Shown one piece after another: positions 9,713 through 21,414 of a DNA stretch of 64,000 nt. How positions within the stretch are numbered: the stretch's first letter is position 1; every line of letters starts with the position of its first letter. The stretch lies in NCBI GenBank assembly GCA_029204225.1, contig CM055111.1, forward strand, positions 27,610,340-27,674,339, read 5' to 3'. Source of the stretch: Diphasiastrum complanatum (Eukaryota; Streptophyta; Lycopodiopsida; Lycopodiales; Lycopodiaceae). The translations under genes and the position numbers were made by a program. The notes under the pieces are model-generated. The model was not told where the DNA came from, searched no databases, and worked only from the letters and a program-made list of their open reading frames with translations.

Positions 9713-11021
9713 GTGATGTACCTTGTCTTTCTTGGCAGCAGATGGAATGTTGGGCAGGGACAAGAGTTCAGTCTGTAATCACTAAAAAGGGGGAACCTTT
9801 CTGCACGTTGAGCAAGATGTGGGCCCGTAATCTTTGCGGCCTTAAAGGTAAAGCAACCCCTCATTAGTCCTCGACACAATCTTGCAAGCTAATCACAGTG
9901 GAAAACGAAATCAGATCACATACAAATGTAAGAGAGCTTATTGATTGATTTCTTTACGAACTACATATTTAGCTTAAGGCTACTGCCCCAGATTGGCTCA
10001 TTGACGATCAGACTACATTTCAAGAAAATTTGAAATGTCGTGCTGGCCATTATAACTAGGTTGTCAGTCCACTGAGCATTGAAATGCTTAGTTGGGCCCA
10101 ATGATCTCACAGCAAGCACCAGGTTTGACATTGAGTAATCTGATCCAATGACTACACACTTCTTACACCCAAGTTCCAACTTTAAGTAATATCCAAAGTG
10201 ATTTTAAGTAACTAATCTCTAGTGCACTAAAATGGGGGGGGGCCTTAACAAATGCCTTTAAAGTGTGAACTTTTCATAGTCTAGGTTCACGTGTTCATTG
10301 CCTCTGCTAAACTTGATGTTGTGCCAAACTCAAAAGGACCCAAAAAGGTTAGATCTGCCAAGTCTAGCACCAGGCTCATCCAGCAACCCAAACAAAGACA
10401 ATCTGCAATCCTAAGCTTTTAGGCATCTGACAATAGCAGAATTGGCTTAACATTGAAGATACCCAGGGGAAAACTCAATGAAAACTTTGTACTTTGATAT
10501 TGAGATGTTTTCAACAAAATATCTGGACACGTAATTTTCTTGCCCAGGTGAACGGTAGCAAACTGAAACAGGTCTAAACAGCAAAATTGTTTGTTGTGGA
10601 CATCACAAATGTGCTCCTGACATATAAAACATAACAATTTCCATACAAGGTGGCAACTTTAGATCATGATGAAAAAAGGCACAAGGACCCGGGGAATGTA
10701 TTTCAGACGTTCATTCCAGCTGGATGTACATCTGCATCCTTCTATTCAAAAGATCGAGAAATTGTTTGACTCTATCCTTCAGGTCATAGCATACAACCAG
10801 TTACACAAAAGATGCAGTAGAAAACTGCCCAAAAATTTCCCACTTGAACCGAATCGCTGAGACAAAAACTGTCGTTGTCATCCTGAAACTTGCTTTCAGC
10901 TAACAAGGTCCACATATCATATATAAGCATTGATGGGAAGCTGATGGACATGGAGAACTACAAACAAATTCTATAAGCAAGAAGCACTGAAAACATCTCA
11001 CAATAAACATACCAAAAACTG
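9713..11021 (-). other. 3' untranslated/downstream region of the DUF1068 gene; otherwise unassigned
   Basis: No transposon block or conserved ORF was recognised between 9713 and 11021. The part next to the stop codon at 11022-11024 probably contains the 3' UTR on the minus strand; no clear AATAAA was identified, so the transcript end is not placed. The stretch 10216-10280 holds a short G run only. Confidence 0.35.
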
Positions 11022-11458
11022 CTACTGATTATCTTCATTTTCTTCCTCTGATTTGCCGCCTGTGATGGCTTCAGATTTCACAGATGTATCACCCGACCCT
11101 CCCAATTCCACCAACTTCAGAGTTGAAACTTCTTCAGATTGAAAATCATTTGTCTTGTCCCTGACCTCCTGCCAACCCAACTGTCTAGCCCTATATTCCC
11201 AAAGTTTGGTTTTCTGTGCTTCTAATGTTAGCAGTGCCTCAGCTTTTTCTCTGGCTTCTTCACTAGTTTCCATGCCTACATTACACTTCTCTGCTTCCTT
11301 CTGGTACTGTGACGTCAGCTTCTTTACTTCAAGATAAGCATTGTCAGAACTTAGCTGTCTTTCCTCGTTGGTGGCTTCTTGAAGTTTCAGCTCTTCATGA
11401 ATTTCTTGCAATTTGATACGATCAACGTCTTGCAGCGCAGCATCAACTTTGGTACATT
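11022..11458 (-). CDS. DUF1068 (ELMO/NKS1-like) protein, exon 2
   Basis: This exon encodes the conserved C-terminal two thirds of a plant DUF1068 protein (PF06364). Visible blocks are EELKLQEATNEERQ, AYLEVKKLTSQYQKEAEKCN, GMETSEEAREKAEALL and TKLWEYRARQLGWQE, followed by an acidic tail ending EEENEDNQ and a TAG at 11022. The charged repeats predict a coiled coil in the Golgi lumen. The exon begins after a CATAG acceptor (AG at 11459-11460 on the plus strand as CT). Its phase matches exon 1 exactly: TCT G + AA TGT gives Ser-Glu-Cys. Arabidopsis members of this family (ELMO proteins and NKS1) are Golgi proteins implicated in homogalacturonan synthesis and cell adhesion. The function here is inferred from family membership. 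No lesion is visible. Confidence 0.9.
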
Positions 11459-12137
11459 CTATGCACATGTAAGTAATAAAAAATTAATCAATAACCTCTT
11501 ATTTTGACCAAGTTATAGGCTCGATCTATGGATATTGTATCAATGAAGCATAAATGACTGTAATAAAGACAATTATCATGAACAATGGAGAGGACTTGAG
11601 ATAATCAATGGCTAAAGCCCTACAATCAATGGCAAAGGGCTCTCCCATGAAGACTCACAGGCTCACATGCTAGATGGTTCTCTAGTTTTTGATGGTCAGG
11701 TTGTATCCTCTCTAGCTTTACTTTCTACATCTCTTGATTGACAATGTCGAGTAAGGAATACCGTATACTCAAGTTTTGCTAAATTGTGGGTATTTATAGC
11801 TTTAATTTGTTTGTATGCAGTAATACTGTCATTTCCTTTTCCAGACACTGGGAATCTTCTACCGTATGATGTTGGGTAGTTTTTGTTGCTTGTAAGTGCA
11901 TTTAGAAGGTAAGCTAATATCTAGAGTAGTATCACCACGAGTAGTGGTTGATATAGTCAGACTTGAAATTGATATTACATTGAATGCCGTAAGTTATCAA
12001 TGGATTGTCACTACTAGTCAAAAGCAATTAGTGATAATTGAAGGCCCTTAGGACTGTGACGAGACCATTGGATAATGCATTTGACAATGTATATCAAGTT
12101 CAGTTGGATATTGTTAATAATGGATAAGAAGGTTGAA

Positions 12138-12225
12138 CTGGAATTGACGAATTCCCAAAAGCCAACCACATACTCAATTAGCTGGAATTGACGAATTCCC
12201 AAAAGCCAACCACATACTCAATTAG
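12138..12225. repeat. 44-bp tandem duplication in the intron
   Basis: Two identical 44-bp units (12138-12181 and 12182-12225) beginning CTGGAATTGACGAATTCCC, with a degenerate third start at 12226. The surrounding intron sequence (11459-12850) holds no recognisable gene or transposon domain. Confidence 0.85.
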
Positions 12226-12849
12226 CTGGAATTATGGAATTTCCAAATAGCTAACAGAGTGGAAATTGTTGAGCTAGGATCTAGATTGATTCTGAAATTG
12301 TTTTTTGTTTTAAACACATTTAAACTGGAAGCTATTTTGACTCATTGGTAAGGTGATTCTTGGAGGGAGAGTTTGTGATATGGGACGCAAATGATTCCAA
12401 TAAGAAGTATTGGTACGCAGTGAGTCAATTATGACACGGTAGGCCAGATATTTTATAATTAACTTATAAAGTCATATGATTAGGGTGTTTTGGGTGAATA
12501 TTTGAGGTATGATCCGAATCCCCTAGTGGTATCTCAAAATTGTAAAACTGAAAACCCTTATAATTAACTATTCTATTTATTTAAGCATTCACTTTTGGGG
12601 ATTTCTTGCACAACATATAGCTGGCGATATGATTTGAGACTCCTATGTAAACTATATGGGCAGTACAATTTTATGAAATTCAATTCTACGTTGTGAAATT
12701 AAGACAACCTTAAACAGCCAACAATGGTTCAGAATTTCAGATATTTGGTATTTTGTTCTCTCTTAAATCTATTGTTGATAGAAAACTGACAATGATTTAC
12801 AACAATTTTATTGTGTCATAATGAGGTCACAAAGACAGTTATGTTATTA

Positions 12850-12864
12850 GAAGTGCCTCTCTCT

Positions 12865-12927
<63 letters not shown>

Positions 12928-13930
12928 TAGAATGTGATAATTACCATACCAAAGCAAACCATGCTCCAAAAAACCATATCAAAACACAAACCAGCCAGAC
13001 ACAATGTAAAAACGTGACAATATATAATGTCTGGCTCAAGGACATAAAAAAGTACAGTGATGTTTGATAAACAATGTCTCATAAACACTGACAACACTCA
13101 TCCTCTAACTTAAAGTCCGAGTCATCGGAGTCTGTGGAATTGCCAAACAAGGAGTCGCATCTCCCTCTCCCTCTTGCCCCCTCCTGGCTGGCTTGAACTG
13201 CTCCCTCTAGGTCACCCTCTCAACTGTGATCTCGTACCCTGGGAAGTCCCTATAAGCTCAGGGTCGACCTAACCCTCAACTGCCTATGATACTCCAGTCC
13301 ACTCTACAAACAATGCCCCCAAACCATTGCCCCCCCCTAGAACGTCTATGTCGCCCTCTACGCCTAGCTGCAGGAATGGCTCGCTCCTCCTATGTCTCAA
13401 GTGTTGTATGCCCCCCCCCCCCCCCCCCCCCCCCCTCACGCTCACCCTCATTGTCTCCCTCCTCCCCTCTCTCTTGATGTCGCGCTGCTCTCCTGTGGTG
13501 TCATGCAAACCGTGCCTCTGCATCTGCCTGCCTGTGCAACTCACAATAGATCTCATCCTCGAGCTCCTCCTCCGTAGGTGGTACCCAAGAAGCAACTGTC
13601 ATCTATACCATACAGGTGTCAGGGTTCACCTACAAAAACAAACAGGCATGGTTAACAAACTTATCCATTTGTCAAATAAGTATCCTTGAAACGCAAGTAC
13701 ATCAAGCAATACCAAGTAAGTCACTAAGTAACTCACCTCGATCAAGCGGTCACCCTGTGTGGGTGTGCGTGTGCGTCTCAGCATTCGTCCGTTGGTGTTC
13801 ACGAACACCAACCGCCTGCACTGCTCAATGGAATATGTTTCTCCTCATTGTTTTGGAGAGGAACTCCACTGCCTCGTCGTTAACACCGTGTTGATCACAC
13901 ACTGAACAATGCTCCAAGATGGCTACAATC
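12850..13930 (-). pseudogene. hAT transposase remnant, 3' part
   Basis: The minus strand matches the end of the hAT transposase at 24-29 kb. The SIEQCRRLVFVNTNGRMLRR block (about 13770-13835) is followed by a splice donor, an intron and an acceptor before VNPDTC (about 13600-13625). Then comes the EEELEDEIY segment and the Arg/Gly-rich tail with a 27-bp C run (13408-13434; a G run in the coding sense), parallel to the G run at 28259-28272. A (CT)n tract at 12865-12922 corresponds to the GA tracts of the full element. Sequence upstream of 13860 no longer matches, and no terminal repeats or target duplication were found, so this is a truncated older relative. Confidence 0.7.
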
Positions 13931-14276
13931 CACCATCACCATCTCTCTCTCTCTCTCACTTCCAAGAAAGCAAATTTTTTTATGTGGGCCGCGAGCTGCC
14001 TGTTTGTGGCCCACGTAAGTACCTATGCACTAGGTACTTCTAGAAGTCTGAGTTTTTTTTGACTAGGGTGTAGTTGATGAAATTATGGGTCGCCCCATCA
14101 TCAAAAAAAACTCTAACTGACTAGTTACCAACTTTCCCATGCATACGTACTAGGTCATGTGGCCCAAAGCTGAAGGGTCTCGATAGCATTGCAGAAGTTA
14201 GTTGGCAACAGTGTTCATGGTCTTCATGAAACACTTTGATCTCGGAAGCTGCCGAGTCACTTGGAAAACTTACTGT
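13931..14276. other. Unassigned intron sequence
   Basis: Nothing recognisable beyond a short (CT)n at about 13943-13960. The right boundary is the start of gypsy gag homology on the minus strand. Confidence 0.4.
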
Positions 14277-14982
14277 CTAAACAAGATGAACTTGTTTTTT
14301 ATCTTTCTTATCTTTTTTAGTGAATGGCCCCTTGGGACACTGTCTGACTGTGTGTCCCTTGCCCATACACACAAAGCACAAACGTTCTTGTTTGGCTTTC
14401 TCAAAATCTTCTAGTTTTAAGGGTTGTATGAGCGATGGGCGTTTCTGAGGAGCTTCACTTTTAACTTTATCTTCTTTCTTTCTTTTTAAAAATTTCTTTT
14501 TAAATTGAAAGTCTTTCTGAGGAGGCTGCTCAGAAAGAGGTTGTTGCCTCGCCCTGTTCTTACCCACTAAACCATCATAGATTTGAGCATATCTGAGAGC
14601 TTGCTCTAGGGTAGTAGGTGAGTTTCTCTAGACCTCTACTTTATATTCATCTTTAAGGCCACGGACAAATCCTCTGACTTTCTGATAGTCATCCATATTT
14701 TTTTATCTTTAAAATTGCTTCTCGATACTGCGAGATATACTGGATTAAAGATTTGTCCATTATTGTTTTCTCCCAGGCTTCCCAGGCTATATCAAGTTCA
14801 TTTTCTGGTAGAAACTCTCTTAGGAACGCTTCTTCAAAAGTTTTCCATGACCGTATTTTTTATCTTTAAAATTGCTTCTCGATACTGCGAGATATACTGG
14901 ATTAAAGATTTGTCCATTATTGTTTTCTCCCAGGCTCTATCAAGTTCATTTTCTGGTAGAAACTCTCTTAGGAACGATGTGA
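14277..14982 (-). pseudogene. Ty3/gypsy gag fragment with zinc knuckle
   Basis: The minus strand encodes the gag domain (WKTFEEAFLREFLPENELD, AWEAWE, SLIQYISRSNFK) followed by a basic linker and a CX2CX4HX4C knuckle, CFVCMGKGHTVRQC, at about 14330-14375. The frame is broken several times and a 155-bp segment of gag is tandemly duplicated. It belongs to a different gag family from the neighbouring 14984-16190 copy and is joined to it abruptly at about 14983. Confidence 0.75.
14701..14977. repeat. 155-bp tandem duplication inside gypsy gag
   Basis: TATCTTTAAAATTGCTTCTC occurs at 14706 and again at 14861 with the following ~115 bp nearly identical; copy 1 carries an extra short insert (TTCCCAGGC). 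The repeat lies within the gag coding region and disrupts it. Confidence 0.88.
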
Positions 14983-14983
14983 G

Positions 14984-16190
14984 TTGAACCGTGATCAAGG
15001 AGGATGTTCACAGCTTGGCTGCTTATGAAACCATTCATGCGAATGAGACCGTGAGGTCCAAAAACAACTGTATTATCATAGAGCAATTATCACAAATTGC
15101 TTCTTCCAAAAAGGATACATCAACACGAGAAATGGTAAAATTACCTAGTGCCTTGAAAGAACGGTCATCCTTCTTGCACTTCCTTGGGCAATCTTTGGAG
15201 AAGTGCCCCTTCTTCAAAAACCACAACTAGTCGCTCTTAGTCTTATCAAAATCGACACCTTCAAACTTAGGGTGTTTCTTCTTCTTTCCTGATTGGAAGC
15301 CAGTGTTAAAGGTCTTTTCCTTGCCTTTTTTTGAAAAAAGTGCTCAAAGATGGCATTTGCAAAGTTGCAAACCGACAATAGTATTCGATTTCCTACAAGA
15401 CCGACAAACATGCGGTCTTAAAACAAAAATACAATCTTGAAAGCCACCTGAAAATCATCCCAAGTCATCAATACATTGGTGTAGTCCTTGACATCTTGCA
15501 TACACCTTCCCATGCAAGAACATGATAGCAGTTGCGATCCTAGAATTGTCGGGTAGATCATGCACGGAAAAATGTGAGTTCCACCAATCTAGCCATGCCA
15601 ATATGACACCCCCAAATCGAGGAAGATGGAGCTTGGGTTCCTTCCATAGGTGAAACCATGCTTGTGAGAGAGAGGTGTAGCTAAAAACTGGAAGAAAAAT
15701 AGAGATTGTAGGTGCAAAAATGGGCTCAAACGATTGTATAAAGCAAAAGAGGCCTTAAGAAACATAAACTTGAAGAAGAGACTTACCAAATGAGAAAGAG
15801 AATGAGCTAGGTCCATGAGTATAACCCCTCATCCTCCCTCAAGCCCCTCAAACTCCATATCATGCAAAAAGGACAGGTGGGGGCATTGTGGGTGCCCACC
15901 TGTACCTCCTGCCACCATGGGGCCCAAGTGGTGGCCTATAAGGTCACCATGTGTCCCCTAGAAACCAAATACTTCATTTAACTAGGTTAAGCCCCACCGT
16001 TCTACCATCCGTACCTTCTCCCGAAAAGATGCACTCGCTCTTGCACCCTACAAGTATACAGGGAGAGGAGAGGAGGTGGTACGACTTTATGACAACAGAA
16101 CACCAAGTTTTGTTTTGCTTATTGTAGGCTACCAAGTCTTGAAAACCCCTTGGCATCAAGCTTGGACTTATAAGATGGTATAGAGATTAA
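14984..16190 (-). pseudogene. Ty3/gypsy gag, zinc knuckle and protease start, with leader
   Basis: Reading the minus strand from about 15850: leader sequence, a gag domain related to the 1.6-6.9 kb element (HFSVHDLPDNSRI, IMFLHGKVYA, EYYCRFATLQM), a zinc-knuckle remnant KKGHFSKDCPRKC near 15200, and the protease segment SSQAVNILLDHGSTH near 15000. The protease active site reads D-H-G instead of D-S/T-G, so it would be inactive. The leader shares the GCAAAAAGGACAGGTGG block with the first gypsy. The element ends abruptly at 14983; no LTR was identified for it. Confidence 0.7.
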
Positions 16191-16689
16191 GAAAGGGGGT
16201 GGCGCGCTTGGTACTAGTGCGCAGGCACATCCACCCCCAAAAAAAAATTTGAAGTCGAGCAGCCATGCTTTAGGTCGGATATAGGTACCCATGCAAGTAC
16301 AAGATGTACCTACACGGTTTCATGGTTGGAGTCGGCACGAGCAGGCCCGGGACCTAGCTGTATCCCCTTCTATTTTCTTTTCTTAAGGTGGAATGGGGGC
16401 CTCAAAAGAAAAAAATTAGAAAGTTTTTGGTCCCCCCCTCAAGTCAAGATTGATACCTCAAAAGAAAAACATATATTGGAAAACCAGTTTTAGAAATTGA
16501 AAAACCAGTTTCACAGCAGTAGAAAAATTCCACAAACAAGCTAATTGTTTAATAAAGCTAGCTTACTGCTTTACAAAAACCAGATTTGTGAAAAACACAG
16601 ATGTACTACGTCATAGAACCAGCTACATAATACATCTAATAACTAGATTTATGCAGCTAGCACTATGGTGCAGAAAACTAGAATTTCAA
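16191..16689. other. Unassigned sequence left of the copia insertion
   Basis: No domain found. It contains homopolymer A runs and pairs of short repeats (GAAAAACCAGTTT near 16480-16510). Its last five bases AAGCC are the copia target duplication (16690-16694). Confidence 0.4.
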
Positions 16690-16694
16690 AAGCC

Positions 16695-17286
16695 TGTCGC
16701 GAAACGGTTTCGTTTCGTTATCGCGAACGATTTTGTTTCTTTTAAATTTTCTTTAGTGCGGAAAGCTACGAAAATAGAGCAATCAAATTATCAATATAAT
16801 TTTTAGAGCGAGATGGTCAGTGTCTCACTCGTTGGCGGCCTGACACTCTGCTCTTTCGCTGTGTTCTGCTCATTGGCAGACTTTCATGCACAGCTCTTTT
16901 TTCTAGTATTTTTCTTTTTCTGCTCTACCCTCTATGTCTCATTGTATCTCTCTGTATCTTACAGTAGATATTTTGATCCAGAAGAATAGTTTATATCTCC
17001 ACTGTGTGGAGTTTACAAGATAGCTAAACAGAGAATTACAAGAGTAGTTAATGCTAATCAACTAATCGGTTACTCTTCGTTGTTACTACCCGTTTTAGCT
17101 GGGCGTGAAGTTTGAGGCTCCAAGCCCGTTGAGCTGCCAGCTGGCAGTGCAAAAGATTCCCTTTCGTTTTTTTTCGTTTTTCGTCGCTTTGTGGTTTTTG
17201 CGGTCCTGGAGGCGTATTCGTTAACTTTCGCGAATCGATCGTCCTTCGAGTCGCGGAAAAGTTGCAGGAGTTCACCATTTCTTACA
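16695..17286 (-). repeat. 3' LTR of copia (left)
   Basis: 592 bp, TGTCGCGAAAC...TTTCTTACA. It lacks the roughly 90-bp segment at 21487-21575 of the other LTR and a shorter segment near its right end. Confidence 0.93.
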
Positions 17287-18850
17287 CTCCCTCTTGAACC
17301 TTGCAACTTTGCACGTTCAATCCAATTGCCTTTCTTTGCTTGGCGAAGATTGGCTTGTCGAGCGGCTTTGTAAGTAGATCTGCAATCATGTCTTCTGATT
17401 TTATGTACTAGACCTGGAGCTCTCCTTTCGAAATTAAATCTCGAATGTGATGGTACTTCAGAGGTATGTGTTTTGTCTTTGAATGGAAGACAAGATCCTG
17501 GGACAGATAAATGGCACTTTGAGAGTCCATCATCATCGTGCATGGTCCTTGTGGTATCCCGATTGCCTCCAGCATCATCTCTAGCCACATTACCTCGTTC
17601 GCTACCTTTGAAGCTGCAACGTAGTCAGCTTCGCAAGAGGATTGAGCTACCAAGGTTTGCTTTTTGCATATCCAGCTGATTGTAGCTCCGCACGCTATGG
17701 TACATCCTCCAGTTATGGACTTGCTGTCATCTTTGCAGCTCACCCAACTTGCATCACTGTAGTGGTGCAACTCGAATCCTTTTCCTTCGTTTTCAGCTCT
17801 GTAGGTTAATCCCATATTCTGGGTACCCTTCAAATACAATAGGATTCGTTTTGCCATTTGCCGATGTGCCATGCCAGGATTGGAAGAGAATTGGCTTAAG
17901 GCGTAAACTGAGAAAGCTAGATCGGGTCTGGTACAAATTGTGAGGTACATCAGACTACCGATTAGGTTTTGGTAGGGTATACCTGCCATGTTCTGTTCTT
18001 CCTCTTCCGTTTTTGGGCAATCCTGCTTCGTCAGCTTGGCTCCAGCTATCATTGGTGTGGCCTTTTCTTTGCAGTCCATCATGTGATACTGATTGAGCAC
18101 CTTTCTGGCATATTCAAACTGACTCAAGTGCATTTCGCCCTTTGTTCGATCTCTTCTGATCTCCAGCCCGAGGCATTTCGTTGCTTCTCCTAGATATGTG
18201 ATTTCATAACTTTCAGAAATCTGACTCTTCGTGTTTTTGATCAGCATCAAGGAATTTCCTATCATCAGGGAATCATCCACGAAAATAGTCAGTATCACAA
18301 AATCTTTTCCTGCTCTTTTTATGTAGACATTACAGTCCGGTTGTGTAGGATTGAAGTCTACAGACTTCAGAAGACTATCAAGCTTCTTATACCAAGCTCG
18401 TGATGCCTGTTTCAGACCATAGATGCATCTCTGCAACCGATAGACATATTGTCGATTGTCGGGGTCTTCAAATCCTTCAAGCTGCTTCATGAAGATTTCC
18501 TCCTCTACATCTCCGTGGAGAAAGGCTGTTTTCACATCAATCTGGTGAATTTTCAGATTGTGTTGTGTGGCGTATGCAAGGAGTAGTCGTATGCTTGTCA
18601 TCTTGGCCATCGGCGAATATGTGTCGAAATAATCAACACCATATCTCTGTGTGTAGCCCTTCGCGACAAGCCTTGCCTTGTAGCGGCCAACAAAGCCATC
18701 TGATTTCATCTTCTTGTACACCCACTTGCAGTCGACTATTTTTCTGTTTTCTGGCAGTGTGTTCTAGTGTCCATGCCTCGTTTCGCCTCATCGACTCGAT
18801 CTCCTCTGACATTGTCTGCTTCCAGAATTCTCCCTCTGGACTCTAGACAG
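17287..18850 (-). pseudogene. copia reverse transcriptase and RNase H
   Basis: A 437-residue open stretch (18721 down to 17408) carries the copia RT: YKARLVAKGYTQ, YSPMAK, QIDVKTAFLHGDVEEEIFM, CIYGLKQASRAWY and the catalytic FVDD (usually YVDD) near 18285. RNase H follows with YSDASWVSCKDDSKSITGG, TLVAQSSCEADYVA and HSKTKHIPLKYH. After a TAG at 17408 the frame continues with ADLLTKPLDKPIF to the polypurine tract. The N-terminal RT start (VDCKWVYKK) lies upstream across a stop near 18765. This is the best preserved RT in the window; a few point lesions keep it from being open. Confidence 0.92.
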
Positions 18851-19123
18851 TTTCTTGATATGTTGTTGGCTCTTCAGTGAAGCTGCAATACTCAGATTGC
18901 GTGTCTTCGCTCCACTGAAGATTGTCAGAGTGAGTAACGGTCTGGAGGTCTTCTTTGTCTTGTTGACCTTCTAGGTTCGTTTCGTCGCTGCTCGACAACA
19001 ACAAACTCAATTTTCTCAATGCTTATTCAGATGCAAGTTGGTCCGGGGTTGATCCTCTGCTTCCTGCTGCTCTAGAGTCTGTGGCTCAACATTCTGATTT
19101 GATGTTTGTCCTCGATCTCCCTC

Positions 19124-20060
19124 TTAAATAGGCAGCAATGTGAAGATCTCATGGCCTCTTTCATCTTTTAGTCCAGGGAATGTGGACTCATCGAACTTCA
19201 CATCTCTGCTCGAAACAACCTTTTTCATGGTTGGGTTGTAGAGCCTATACACTTTGTGTTCCGTTCGAGTATCCGAAAATGATGGTTTGCTCTGATTTAT
19301 CATCGAGCTTGCTTCTTTTTTCTTTTGGAATGTGCTTGTATGCTGCACATCCAAACACGCGTACGTATGATAGATCAGGCTTTCTACCTATCCACATTTC
19401 GTACGGTGTCTTATTTCCAGTGTTGTCGTTGTTGATCTGTTCTACAGGTGTACAGCTGCAGCTATTGCCTCAGCCCAGAATTGACTTGGCAATTGAGCCT
19501 GTGCCATCATGCATCTGGCTCCTTCGACTAGCGTTCTGTTTCTTCTTTCTGCGACACCATTATATTCTGGTGTGTACGCAGGAGTGAACTGGTGTTCTAT
19601 CCCCTGTTCTTGGCAAAATTTTGAAAATTCTTTGCTTTTGTATTCACCTCCATTGTCAGATCTGATGATCTGAATCTTCTTTGAGGTGTGTCGCTCTGCA
19701 AATGCCACGAACTTCTTGAAGGAAGCAAACACTTCAAATTTCTTCTTTAGGTAGTAGATCGTGGTCATCCGGCTGTAATCATCTATGAACGTCAGAAAAT
19801 ACCTCGAACCTGAGAGCGAATCCATTTTCATCGGTCCACAGACATCAGAGTAGACGAGCTCAAGAACTTCCTCGGCTCTTCTTCGATGTTGTTTGCCTTT
19901 CTAACAGGCTTCGCAAAACTCAGTTTCGGGCCTTGATATCTTGAGACCTGTGACTATGTCTCTCTTGCACATGTCATACAGGCTCCGCATGTTCAGATGA
20001 TACATTCTCCTATGCCAAAGTTGATCTTCATTTTCTGATGCATTTAATATGCTATCAGAA
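19124..20060 (-). pseudogene. copia integrase
   Basis: The integrase core at 19442-19831 shows FLTFIDDYSRMTTIYYLKKK, the second catalytic aspartate in IIRSDNGGEY and the glutamate in NGVAERRNRTLVEG, a complete DDE set. Upstream (about 19850-20060) the zinc-binding GAG-pre-integrase segment is readable in broken frame. Downstream (19124-19354) is the C-terminal YRLYNPTMKKVVSSRDVKFD block. Frame breaks lie between these parts. Confidence 0.88.
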
Positions 20061-20860
20061 TTGCTAATTATCTTGGCCTAGTAGAGGTTTCCTTCTCTGC
20101 ATCAGACCATCAGCAATTTGTTTGTATTTTTCTCGATCATGCGGCATGTGTTGTCGTCGAACAAAACTCGAATTCCAAGATCTGCCATCATGGAGACTGA
20201 TAGCAGATCTTTTCTCAGTGAGGGCACGTAGAGTGCTCCTGACAGCTCTGCTTGACCTGACAGCTCTGCTTGACCTGACAGTGTTCGCAGCTGTAGAGTG
20301 CCGATGCCTTTGACATCATGTCTGCTCCCATCAACTAGAATCATTGCTCTGTTATTTTCAAGTTCTCTGAAGTCGATCAAGATTTTCTTGTTGCAGGTGA
20401 TGTGTGATGTTGCTCCTGAATCAATGACTACATCGTAGTCGTGTTCAGTGTAGCTCGTCGAAGCTTCATCAAGTATTGTGAAGGCTTCATTACCTCTGTC
20501 TGCATCCTTGGATGACTCTGCAACATTTGCCTTTTCAGCTTTGTTTTTCCTTTTTGGGTTGAATCTGCAATCGTACGCAGAGTGCCCCTTCTTCTTGCAG
20601 TGCATGCAAGGTATAGCTGGATTGAACCAACATTTGTTGGCTGTATGGCCTGGTTTGTGACAGTGATCACAGGAAGAAGATTGTTGATTCGAGGACTTCG
20701 TCTTCTCGAATCTGGGTTTGTTCTTGTTTTTCTTCTTTCCTTTCGTGAAGAGGGCCTTCTCTTGATCACTGCTTCCTTTTGTCCCTCATCAGTCTCTCAT
20801 CAGCAACAAGACTGACTGCTTTGTCGGATGTCATATCTGGTAGACTCAGTATGAGCATTC
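20061..20860 (-). pseudogene. copia zinc knuckle and protease
   Basis: Minus strand: CMHCKKKGHSAYDC at about 20560-20600 is a CX2CX4HX4C knuckle, preceded by a second degenerate knuckle. The aspartic protease motif VIDSGATSHITC follows at about 20390-20430 and the distal block ALYVPSLRKDLLSVSMM at about 20195-20240. An 18-bp in-frame tandem duplication (20242-20277) repeats SGQAEL just before it. Confidence 0.88.
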
Positions 20861-20906
20861 TCAACGGCTGATAGGACGTCGGTAGAGATGTCATGAAGTA
20901 CATCAG

Positions 20907-21350
20907 CTATTGTGGTGTTGGGACTTGGTGCTCTTGTCCTGATGCAGCGAGTTGAGCGAAGATCGTTCTGATCTTCTCAACGTGCTGATCCAACTGGTTG
21001 CCATCCCATCGTATGGATTGTAGCTGATTGTAAAGATGCATCACTGAAGCTGCAGTTCTCACTTCATACTTCTGTTTTAATCTTTCCCACGCTGCATGGC
21101 TGCTTTCGCAGTCTTCAATCTGCATGAGTAGATCTTCGTTTATGGACGAAACAATGATCGCCATTGCACGCTCATCTTTTCTAATCCATTCAGCTCTCCT
21201 CAGGTCTCCCTCTGGAGGCTGCACCTCTGAGAGTTCGGTCACCGACCAGATGCCTTCGCCCTTCAGAAGTGTTTTAATCTTGAATTTCCATATCCTGTAA
21301 TTTGCGCCATCAAGACTGATTGCTACTCTTGTCTGGATTGTTGTAGCCAT
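20907..21350 (-). CDS. copia gag capsid region
   Basis: ATG at 21350, 65 bp inside the right LTR. 147 residues: MATTIQTRVAISLDGANYRI, WKFKIKTLLKGEGIWS, SHAAWERLKQKYE and LYNQLQSIRWDGNQLDQHVE are standard copia gag (DUF4219/UBN2) blocks. The ORF ends at a stop at 20907, after which gag continues in shifted frame toward the zinc knuckle, so the polyprotein is broken here. Confidence 0.85.
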   Translation of the reverse strand: MATTIQTRVAISLDGANYRIWKFKIKTLLKGEGIWSVTELSEVQPPEGDLRRAEWIRKDERAMAIIVSSINEDLLMQIEDCESSHAAWERLKQKYEVRTAASVMHLYNQLQSIRWDGNQLDQHVEKIRTIFAQLAASGQEHQVPTPQ

Positions 21351-21402
21351 ATTGTGTTGTCTAGAAAATCACTGCTTAGATATCAGTAGTGATAACCTAT
21401 AA

Positions 21403-21414
21403 GCTCTGATACCA
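21403..21414 (-). other. copia primer-binding site
   Basis: Minus-strand TGGTATCAGAGC, perfect match, directly abutting the LTR at 21415. Confidence 0.92.

Noticed and set aside
17070-17588. 172-codon minus-strand frame across the copia 3' LTR
   Set aside because: It lies in a different frame from the RT/RNase H polyprotein and runs into the LTR; no conserved blocks.
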